In this document: positions 57,217-64,000 of the stretch, piece by piece
How positions within the stretch are numbered: the stretch's first letter is position 1
Layout of the letters: the number at the start of each line of letters is the position of its first letter
The notes under the pieces: model-generated
The model's input: only the letters and a program-made list of their open reading frames with translations
What the model was told of the DNA's origin: nothing
Database searches by the model: none
Made by a program: the position numbers and the translations under genes
Assembly: GCF_002251295.1 (NCBI RefSeq)
Contig: NZ_NPJA01000051.1
Span: 62,001-126,000 of the forward strand
Length of the DNA stretch: 64,000 nt
Reading direction: 5' to 3'
From: Prevotella sp. P5-50
Lineage (GTDB): Bacteria > Bacteroidota > Bacteroidia > Bacteroidales > Bacteroidaceae

Positions 57217-57624
57217 TTATTCCATTACCAGTGCCTCTTTCTTACGATAAGCCACACCTGTCACCACACACAAGAGTTGTCCATTCTGATTCGTAATACG
57301 GGCTTCTACGGTTGGAATCTTCGGATGGTCTGCCACCTCTCGGGCTTCTGCACGCAGTCTATCGCCTACACGCGCCGATGCCATAAACATGATATTGTTC
57401 TCTATACCGAAGGTCAATTGCCCCCTACTGTTCATCACGGCAGCCAATGCCAAGTCGGCAAGTGTAAACAGTGCACCGCCCTGACAGACTCCGCCGCCAT
57501 TGAGATGATGGGGTGTAACTGTCATTTCTGCAACAGCCCTTCCCTCTTCCATTTCCACGATACGACACCCTGCGTCTGCAGCAAAGCGGTCGTTCTTGTT
57601 TAAAAAATCTGCTATCTTAGTCAT
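57217..57624 (-). CDS. PaaI-family hotdog thioesterase
   Basis: 135 residues from ATG 57624. Hotdog motif HHLNGGGVCQGGALFTLADLA (about 46-66) with the HGG-like and Asp/Glu positions of PaaI enzymes; MFMASARVGDRLRAEA follows. It hydrolyses an acyl-CoA, often a phenylacetyl or hydroxybenzoyl thioester, but the substrate is unknown. Confidence 0.88.
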   Translation of the reverse strand: MTKIADFLNKNDRFAADAGCRIVEMEEGRAVAEMTVTPHHLNGGGVCQGGALFTLADLALAAVMNSRGQLTFGIENNIMFMASARVGDRLRAEAREVADHPKIPTVEARITNQNGQLLCVVTGVAYRKKEALVME

Positions 57625-57661
57625 AATCTTCACATTTATATCACACAAAAGTAATACATAT

Positions 57662-57694
57662 TTGACTTATTTCCAAATAAAATGCTTATCTTTG
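57662..57694 (+). promoter_or_regulatory. Promoter of the GH28-GH105 fusion gene
   Basis: TTG (57662-57664), 22-bp spacer, TATCTTTG (57687-57694). Leader about 24 nt. Confidence 0.58.
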
Positions 57695-57725
57695 CACCGA
57701 AAAATCTACTAAAACACTCAAAATA

Positions 57726-60700
57726 ATGAAAAGACTACTACAATTATTGTTCGTAGCCATCATTGTACCCATCGCCGCACAGGCCAAAGCCTGGGACGAC
57801 AATGAGTATAAGCGCATCGAACAGAGCATTAAGGCTCCGACATTCCCAGAACGTGATTTTGTCATCACCAAATATGGTGCAAAGACAGGAAACACAGCTG
57901 CCAAGAACCAGAAAGCCATCAACAAGGCCATTCTGGCTTGTTCTAAGAGAGGCGGTGGCCGCGTCATCGTACCGGCAGGTACCTATCTCACAGGTGCCAT
58001 CACCCTGTTGTCAAACGTCAATCTCGTAGTGGAGAAAGACGCCAAGTTGCAGTTTGTGTTTGAACCAGACCTCTACCCCGTGGTGCCTACACGTTGGGAA
58101 GGTCTCGATTGCCACAACGTCAGTCCATGCATCTATGCCTACAAGCAGCAGAACATTGCTGTGACTGGTGAAGGTACTATCGATGGTGGCGGCTCGAAAG
58201 ATACATGGTGGCAATGGACGGGCGTACCCTACTTCGGAGGTGCACCCGACAAACTGCCCAACCAGCGCAGTGGCACCCGTGCCCGATTGCTGAAGCAAGC
58301 AGAAGACGGTATTGATATGAACGAGCGCATTTTCACCAAGAATGACGGTCTGCGCCCACAGCTCATCAACTTCAACCAGTGTGAGAACATCCTCTTGGAA
58401 GACCTCACCCTGCTGCGTTCTCCATTCTGGGTGATTCATCCCCTGCTATCGAAAAACATCACCGTACGTGGTATGAAGATTATCAACGACGGTCCTAACG
58501 GCGATGGATGTGACCCTGAGTCGTGCGATGGCGTGCTGATAGAAAACTGTTATTTCAATACTGGCGACGACTGTATTGCCATTAAGAGTGGGCGCAACCG
58601 TGACGGACGCCTTTGGGATCGCCCCAGTGAGAACATTATCATCCGCAACTGTGAGATGAAAAACGGTCACGGTGGTGTGGTTATCGGTTCTGAAATATCG
58701 GGCGGATGCCGCAACGTCTATGCCGAGAACAACGTGATGGACTCGCCCGAACTGGAGCGTGTGGTACGCATCAAGACCAATACTTGCCGTGGCGGTATCA
58801 TCGAAAACATCAATGCCCGCAACATCAAAGTGGGTGTCTGCAAGGAAAGCGTACTGAAAATCAACCTCGACTACGAGCACAACGAGATTTGCTGTCGTGG
58901 ATACATCCCCACCGTACGCAATATCAATATCGAAAACATCACTTGTGAGAAATCACAATACGGTGTGCAGATTATCGCACTCGACACTGCCTGCTATGTA
59001 TATGACATCAATGTAAAGAACTGCCGTTTCAACGGTGTACGCGATGGAAACAGTATCAAAGGCATGACACGCGACGTGCGCTTCGACAATCTCTTCATCA
59101 ACGGTTCGCTTGCGCTTCAGGAGAAACCTTTCAAAAACTACAGCCAATGGCTCACTTATTCTGAAATGAAGCGTGTACCCAAATCCTACCTGCTCGATTT
59201 TTCCAGCAAACCCAAATGGAGTTATGTAATGGGTATCGAACTGGAAGCCATGCTTGATACATATCTGAAATACGGCGGCGATGACATTCTCGCCTACTGC
59301 CGCGAATATACCGACACGATGATTGCCCCAAACGGAGCAATTCGAGGTTTTCGTATGGAAGACTATAACCTCGACAACATACGTACCGGCCATTTCGTAA
59401 CACGTATGTACCAACTCCAACCAGAGAAAAAGAATCTGCGCGCCATGCAACTCATGATGAAGCAGTTGAAAAAACAACCACGCACCATTGCCGACAAAGT
59501 ATATTGGCACAAGGCCATCTACAGCTATCAGGTATGGCTCGACGGTATCTTCATGGGATTGCCATTCTACACACTTACCGCTCGCGACCTGCTGAAGCAG
59601 AAAGATGCACAGAAGATTTACGACGATGCGGTCAACCAAATCAGCGTAACCTACCAGCGCACATTCGACCCCAAGACCGGACTCAACCGTCATGCTTGGG
59701 ACGAAACACACGAGATGTTCTGGGCGGACAAGGAAACCGGACTTTCACAGCATTGCTGGGGACGTGCGCAAGGATGGTACACCATGGCACTGATCGAACT
59801 GCTTGATGCTCTACCTGAGAACTACAGTCGCCGTGGCGAAGTCATCGAGCTGTTGCGCAAAGACCTCGATGCTGTTATCAAGTGGCAAGACAAAAAGACT
59901 GGTGTGTGGTATCAGGTGATGGATTCACCCGAACGTGAAGGCAACTATCTCGAATCTACTTGTTCGTCGATGTTTGCTTATGCACTATTGAAAGCCTACC
60001 GCAAGGGGTATCTCGGAGAAAAATACCGTGATGCTGGTATCAAAGCCTATAAGGGCATCATCAACAACTTCATCCGCGTCAATGCCGACAAGACCATTTC
60101 GCTGACACAATGCTGTGCGGTAGCGGGCCTCGGTCCGGGCATCAGCGCCAAAGTGTTGAAGGCTGCGCCAAAGGTCAAAGAGAACAAACGACGCGATGGT
60201 TCGTTCCAATATTACCTTAGCGAACCAGTCAGAGACAACGATGCCAAGGGTGTAGGACCATTTATATGGGCATCACTTGAAATGGAAATGCTTGGTTTCG
60301 ATACCGACAATACAACAGCCTCGATTAATCGCGAGGCTGTTCTTTTTCGTAACAACCCCATCATCACCAAAGCCGACAATCTCGCATCGCTCACAGTAGG
60401 CAACGGCCATTTTGCCGCCACCGTCGATGTGACCGGACTGCAAAGTTACACCACCGATTATGAGCAAGGCATCCCCCTCACCACCATATCTGATTGGGGT
60501 TGGCACTCATTTCCCAACACCGAGAAACTGACACCTGCTGATACTGAAAAATCCTACGACTTAGGACATGGTCATCAGGAAGTGTATGCTGTAGAATACA
60601 AACAGAACGGACGCAACAAGCAGGCAACCGAATATTTCCGCGTCAACCCACATCGGCTCAACCTCGGCGCCATCGGTCTTCAACTCACCGACAACCAGTC

Positions 60701-62399
60701 AAAACCCATCGCCCTCAACCAGCTCACCGATATTCATCAGGAGCTTCACCTCTGGGATGCTCAGATTGATTCTCATTTCCTGGCAGACGGAAAACCGGTT
60801 GATGTCATCACTTTCTGCCGTCCAGACCGCGACCAGTTGGTAGCACGAGTCAAGAGTCCACTACTCAAAAACCAGCAAGCAAAGGTTGCCATACGACTCC
60901 CCTATCCCACAGGAAAGCATGCCGACCATGCAGCCGACTGGAGCAAAACAGACCGTCACACCTCATCAATCGTCAAACAGGATGCACAATCTGCTCTGAT
61001 TCAACATCAACTCGACTCCACCACCTATTATATATATGTGAGATGGAACGGCATTGCCGACCTGAAGCCCATGGGCAACCATCAGTATGCCCTATCAACC
61101 ACCGACGATGTGTTGGAATTTTCTGCAGAATACTGTCTTAAGCCCATCGACCGTCCCGCATCTGAAACCTTTGCCGACCACATGAAGCGCAACCAGAAAT
61201 TCTGGCACCGCCATTGGTCAGCAGGTGCATTTGTTGATTTCGGACAATGCACCGACCCAAGAGCCAAGGAACTGGAGCGTCGCGTGGTCCTATCACAATA
61301 TCTCACCTATATCAACTGCGCAGGCAACATGCCCCCACAGGAAACTGGCTTGACCTACAACAGTTGGTTTGGTCGTCCGCATCTGGAGATGACTTGGTGG
61401 CACGCAGTAGATTTCTGTCTGTGGAATCAACCCGACGTAGTGGCTCGCATGTTACGCTGGTACGACGATGTGGCAGCTCCCGTTGCACGCAATATAGCTA
61501 AGCGTCAAGGATTCAAAGGACTGCGCTGGATGAAGATGACCGACCCTTGGGCTGGCGAAGCACCGTCAAACGTTGGTTCGTTTCTGCTCTGGCAACAACC
61601 CCATTACATCTATCTCGCAGAAGAAATGTATCGTGCCAACCCATCAGACCATACGCTCAAGACCTATGCTGAACATGTGGAACAGACTGCTGAATTTATG
61701 GCAGACTTTGCCAAAGCCTGCGATCGCGGCGGGCAGTACATTCCACTCACTGGCGCCACTGCCATGCAGGAATGTATGCGCAAGGACTTTTCCTACAACC
61801 ATCCCTTCGAACTCAGTTACTGGCGCTATGGACTCACAGTAGCACAAAAGTGGCGTGAGCGCATGGGCAAAAGCCGTAATGCTGACTGGGACAACATCAT
61901 CAAGCGACTTGCACCATTGCCTGAGAAGAACGGCATCTATCAGGCAGGTCTTCCATCAAAGGAAGAACCGCGCTTTGACGAACATTGCTACAGCGACCAT
62001 CCTGCCGTGCTGGGTGCTTTCGGCCTCATCCCAACTCAGGGTATCGACAGCATCAAGATGAGACACACACTTGACGCCGTGATGCACAACTGGCATTGGG
62101 GGACCACTTGGGGATGGGATTATGGCATGATAGCCATGACTGCTGCCCGATTGGGAGAACCCGAAACCGCACTTCAGGCATTGCTGATCGATACACAGAA
62201 GAATACTTATCTGCCCAATGGTCACAACTTCCAGACTCCAGACCGTCTGCGACTTTATCTGCCAGGCAACGGATCTTTGCTCACAGCCATTGCCATGATG
62301 TGTTGCGGATGGGACGGATGTCAACAGCCGCTCAACCCCGGTTTCCCCAAAAATGGCAAATGGAATGTGCGTTGGGAAGGCTTCAATCGCATGCAATAA
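57726..62399 (+). CDS. Three-domain secreted pectin enzyme: GH28 + GH105 + (alpha/alpha)6 glycosidase-like region
   Basis: 1557 residues, signal peptide MKRLLQLLFVAIIVPIAAQA. Residues about 40-440 are a GH28 polygalacturonase-type beta-helix with the full site: D260 in NGDGCDPES, D281/D282 in TGDDCIAIKSG, H315 in GHGGVVIG, and RIK near 345. Residues about 495-860 are a GH105 unsaturated-rhamnogalacturonyl hydrolase (LDGIFMGLPFYT, GLNRHAWDE, WGRAQGWY). Residues about 865-1557 have a beta-sandwich and an (alpha/alpha)6 barrel (FGRPHLEMTWWHAVDFCLWN, CYSDHPAVLGAFG) like clan GH-L/GH95-type enzymes. Together they fit stepwise rhamnogalacturonan breakdown in the periplasm. Confidence 0.88.
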   Translation: MKRLLQLLFVAIIVPIAAQAKAWDDNEYKRIEQSIKAPTFPERDFVITKYGAKTGNTAAKNQKAINKAILACSKRGGGRVIVPAGTYLTGAITLLSNVNLVVEKDAKLQFVFEPDLYPVVPTRWEGLDCHNVSPCIYAYKQQNIAVTGEGTIDGGGSKDTWWQWTGVPYFGGAPDKLPNQRSGTRARLLKQAEDGIDMNERIFTKNDGLRPQLINFNQCENILLEDLTLLRSPFWVIHPLLSKNITVRGMKIINDGPNGDGCDPESCDGVLIENCYFNTGDDCIAIKSGRNRDGRLWDRPSENIIIRNCEMKNGHGGVVIGSEISGGCRNVYAENNVMDSPELERVVRIKTNTCRGGIIENINARNIKVGVCKESVLKINLDYEHNEICCRGYIPTVRNINIENITCEKSQYGVQIIALDTACYVYDINVKNCRFNGVRDGNSIKGMTRDVRFDNLFINGSLALQEKPFKNYSQWLTYSEMKRVPKSYLLDFSSKPKWSYVMGIELEAMLDTYLKYGGDDILAYCREYTDTMIAPNGAIRGFRMEDYNLDNIRTGHFVTRMYQLQPEKKNLRAMQLMMKQLKKQPRTIADKVYWHKAIYSYQVWLDGIFMGLPFYTLTARDLLKQKDAQKIYDDAVNQISVTYQRTFDPKTGLNRHAWDETHEMFWADKETGLSQHCWGRAQGWYTMALIELLDALPENYSRRGEVIELLRKDLDAVIKWQDKKTGVWYQVMDSPEREGNYLESTCSSMFAYALLKAYRKGYLGEKYRDAGIKAYKGIINNFIRVNADKTISLTQCCAVAGLGPGISAKVLKAAPKVKENKRRDGSFQYYLSEPVRDNDAKGVGPFIWASLEMEMLGFDTDNTTASINREAVLFRNNPIITKADNLASLTVGNGHFAATVDVTGLQSYTTDYEQGIPLTTISDWGWHSFPNTEKLTPADTEKSYDLGHGHQEVYAVEYKQNGRNKQATEYFRVNPHRLNLGAIGLQLTDNQSKPIALNQLTDIHQELHLWDAQIDSHFLADGKPVDVITFCRPDRDQLVARVKSPLLKNQQAKVAIRLPYPTGKHADHAADWSKTDRHTSSIVKQDAQSALIQHQLDSTTYYIYVRWNGIADLKPMGNHQYALSTTDDVLEFSAEYCLKPIDRPASETFADHMKRNQKFWHRHWSAGAFVDFGQCTDPRAKELERRVVLSQYLTYINCAGNMPPQETGLTYNSWFGRPHLEMTWWHAVDFCLWNQPDVVARMLRWYDDVAAPVARNIAKRQGFKGLRWMKMTDPWAGEAPSNVGSFLLWQQPHYIYLAEEMYRANPSDHTLKTYAEHVEQTAEFMADFAKACDRGGQYIPLTGATAMQECMRKDFSYNHPFELSYWRYGLTVAQKWRERMGKSRNADWDNIIKRLAPLPEKNGIYQAGLPSKEEPRFDEHCYSDHPAVLGAFGLIPTQGIDSIKMRHTLDAVMHNWHWGTTWGWDYGMIAMTAARLGEPETALQALLIDTQKNTYLPNGHNFQTPDRLRLYLPGNGSLLTAIAMMCCGWDGCQQPLNPGFPKNGKWNVRWEGFNRMQ

Positions 62400-62498
62400 G
62401 TTGCTATAGATAATTGAAAACGAATGATAGATAGGCAGGGAACAGCCTTTGTGGATTACATCACAAGGATAACACGCGAGAGTCGCATACAGTTATTT

Positions 62499-63196
62499 TA
62501 GTTTTCAGAAAAATTCGACCACTCGACCACAGAAATGTGTATCCCGCTATCCATCAACACATTAAACGGTGGTCGATTATAAAGACATCGACCACCAATC
62601 GACCACCAATCGACCACCAAATTGTAAGCGCATCCACGATACTCATATATGATTATCAAAAAATAAAGAATATCGCTCAGAAATAATACTGAGCGATATT
62701 TTTTGATAACGTTTTGCCAAGGTTTGTCCAACGATTAGCAAAACTATTGCCTAACGGTTGGCAAAACTATTGACTAACATTTGGCAAAACTATTGTCTGA
62801 CGCTTGACAAAAGTATTTTCAACGTTTGACAAGAGTATTATTCAACGTTTGATAAGAGTGTTATCCAACGTTTGACAAGAGTATTATCCAACGTTTGACA
62901 AGAGTGTTATCCAACGTTTGATAAGAGTATTATCCAACGTTAGATAAGAGTATTATCCAACGTTAGATAAAAATATTATCAAGGTTTGAAAAAGTTGTGA
63001 TAATCACCACACCCCCATTTAGGCATCGATATAGCTTATTCACATTGCTGTTTCACGTTGATGACATTTAACAATAAGTGTGGTCGAAGTGTGGTCGTAA
63101 ATTCCAAATCACAGGAATCGACCACACGTGTAAGAGTTTGACTGATAACATGATGCAGACATCTGTGGTCGTGTGGTCGAAATTTTATAAAAACTC
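62499..63196. mobile_element. Non-coding repeat element, copy B, with ~32-bp imperfect terminal inverted repeats
   Basis: Ends at 62499-62530 and 63165-63196 (reversed) share TTTT then TTCGACCAC and CGACCAC, as in copy A at 8989-9612; the left end starts TAGTTTTCAGAAAA exactly like the right end of copy A. Inner hairpin motifs are GGTGGTCGAT...ATCGACCACC plus two further ATCGACCACC copies (62571-62620) and GTGTGGTCGAAGTGTGGTCG (63080-63099) with ATCGACCACAC (63118-63128). 698 bp, no transposase, no credible gene. Flanking direct duplications are not obvious. Confidence 0.75.
62706..62990. repeat. 23-bp tandem repeat array inside element B
   Basis: About twelve units with consensus CCAACGTTTGATAAGAGTATTAT. 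The central C of each unit is at 62710, 62732, 62755, 62778, 62801, 62823, 62846, 62869, 62892, 62915, 62938 and 62961, a 23-bp step with two 22-bp exceptions. The reverse complement reads as the 23-bp unit of element A, so the array is inverted relative to copy A. Confidence 0.9.
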
Positions 63197-63290
63197 AAAT
63201 AACTATATGCTGATGCGCTAACCGTATTTACTCAATATCCATCAATTTTTCGTTTTTGGAATATTGCACAACTATACACTATTCACAATA

Positions 63291-63339
63291 TGCTACGTAG
63301 CGTAGCAGACTATTTCAAGAAAACATGCATTTGAAATAG
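63291..63339. other. Two adjacent perfect hairpins upstream of the TerC-family gene
   Basis: TGCTACG-TAG-CGTAGCA (63291-63307) and CTATTTCAA...TTGAAATAG (63310-63318 with 63331-63339). They lie about 120 bp before the likely -7 box. No T-run follows the first. The rest of 63197-63456 shows no gene. Confidence 0.55.
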
Positions 63340-63493
63340 GTTGATGGCAAAGTGGTGTTCGATAACCTAACGTTCGCGAATACCATTGGTACTTAAAAAA
63401 CACTAAATATTGAGCATGATAAGCTCTGATGTAACAGGTTTGTAATATGCAATGAGTAACTTTGCGCTTTCTAAATGATAAAATGAGAAACAA

Positions 63494-64000
63494 ATGGTAA
63501 TGACAGAAACTATGTTCTTGGTAGGATTCGTGGCATTCATAGCCGCTATTCTCCTGCTTGATATGTTTGTAATCGACAGAAAAGCTCATGTGGTGTCTAT
63601 TCGCGAGGCAACAGTATGGACTTTTGTATGGATTGGTTTGGCACTTTTGTTCGCTGTGTTTTTGTGGTTTCATGGCGACATGGTGCATGGCATAGAGAAT
63701 TTTAATGACCTACAGACGGTTGCTTCGAAGTATGCATCACACCTGAAACTCCATCCCGACGATTTTGAAATGAGTTTGCAGCAATACCGACATTACATGA
63801 CGGTATCATACATTTCTGGTTATCTGATAGAAAAGACGCTATCTGTTGACAACCTGTTTGTCATGATGATGATATTCACATCGTTTGGAGTTGGGAAAAA
63901 TGAGTATCAGCATGTATTAAACTGGGGAATACTCGGTGCCATTGTATTGCGCTTTGTGTTTATCTTCCTCGGTTCTGCCATTATCAGTCGCTTCGACTGG
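63494..64000 (+). CDS. TerC/Alx-family membrane protein (3' end outside window)
   Basis: 169 residues visible, open to the last base. The Alx-type N-terminus has helix 1 with an acidic residue (FIAAILLLDMFVIDR, about 15-29), a second helix (TFVWIGLALLFAVFLWFHG) and a third segment SGYLIEKTLSVDNLFVMMMIFTSF (about 108-131) with the E and D residues of the family site. Members export Mn2+ or act in redox and tellurite resistance. ATG 63494 or 63500 are both possible. A -7 box TAACTTTG lies at 63457-63464. Confidence 0.85.
   Translation, partial: MVMTETMFLVGFVAFIAAILLLDMFVIDRKAHVVSIREATVWTFVWIGLALLFAVFLWFHGDMVHGIENFNDLQTVASKYASHLKLHPDDFEMSLQQYRHYMTVSYISGYLIEKTLSVDNLFVMMMIFTSFGVGKNEYQHVLNWGILGAIVLRFVFIFLGSAIISRFDW

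Noticed and set aside
62498-62731. 77-codon minus-strand frame at the left arm of element B
   Set aside because: It consists largely of the TCGACCAC blocks in translation; no promoter or family features.
63293-63688. 131-codon minus-strand frame opposite the TerC-family gene
   Set aside because: It is antisense to a well-supported membrane protein gene and has unusual Cys/His-rich composition typical of shadows.

Overview
The window is chromosomal DNA from a member of the Bacteroidota, most likely Prevotella or a close relative. The signs are promoters of the Bacteroidota type (TAnnTTTG at -7, TTG about 20 bp upstream), lineage-typical families (C10 peptidase with a C-terminal sorting-like domain, DUF4924, ZapA with a coiled-coil partner, GH28/GH105 pectin enzymes, DUF1111 di-heme oxidoreductase, RIC-like hemerythrin), and a succinate-propionate gene set. 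Most of it is ordinary housekeeping and catabolic sequence. I see no prophage, no insertion sequence with a transposase, and no CRISPR array.

Layout. 1-5 kb: 3' end of dnaX, asnA and a secreted GH2 beta-galactosidase. 5-11 kb: tRNA-Arg(CCG), a decayed histidine kinase, a secreted C10 cysteine protease, tcdA, a 624-bp repeat element bounded by inverted repeats, and pepT. 11-16 kb: a CPA2-type antiporter and LptD. 16-25 kb: methylmalonyl-CoA mutase (two subunits), divergent from an AspT/YidE-type transporter followed by the gamma, biotin-carrier and beta subunits of a Na+-pumping decarboxylase. Together these convert succinyl-CoA towards propionyl-CoA with Na+ export, although the carboxyltransferase subunit is not here. 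25-27 kb: two convergent LuxR-type regulators, one fused to a hemerythrin domain. 27.8-37.2 kb: a seven-gene co-directional envelope operon (porin, imelysin lipoprotein, di-heme oxidoreductase lipoprotein, second porin, mono-heme lipoprotein, Rid/chorismatase-like protein, CcsBA-type cytochrome c synthase). It looks like a self-contained iron/cytochrome c module that carries its own heme-attachment machinery.

37.2-38.1 kb is non-coding: a 22-bp tandem array and a complete cobalamin riboswitch with its own promoter and terminator but no recognisable gene behind it. 38-47 kb: ROK kinase, LysE-type exporter, DUF4924, rfbD, prfC, a Sua5/YrdC-type protein, a ClC channel, fmt and rpe. 47-57.6 kb: an ECF sigma factor, a fused GHMP kinase/GalU-type nucleotidyltransferase, an MG2-domain envelope protein, rfbA, rny, zapA with partner, two unassigned genes, a putative ~80-nt sRNA and a PaaI-type thioesterase. 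57.7-62.4 kb: one 1557-residue secreted protein joining GH28, GH105 and a third (alpha/alpha)6-type glycosidase region. 62.5-63.2 kb: a second copy of the inverted-repeat element. The window ends inside a TerC/Alx-family gene.

The most unusual material is non-coding. Two elements 53 kb apart share terminal arms built from TCGACCAC motifs around a central array of 23-bp repeats, and the array runs in opposite directions in the two copies. The orphan riboswitch unit and the cytochrome/imelysin operon come next. Residue numbers were obtained by counting codons by eye. No database search was possible, so family assignments rest on recognised motifs.
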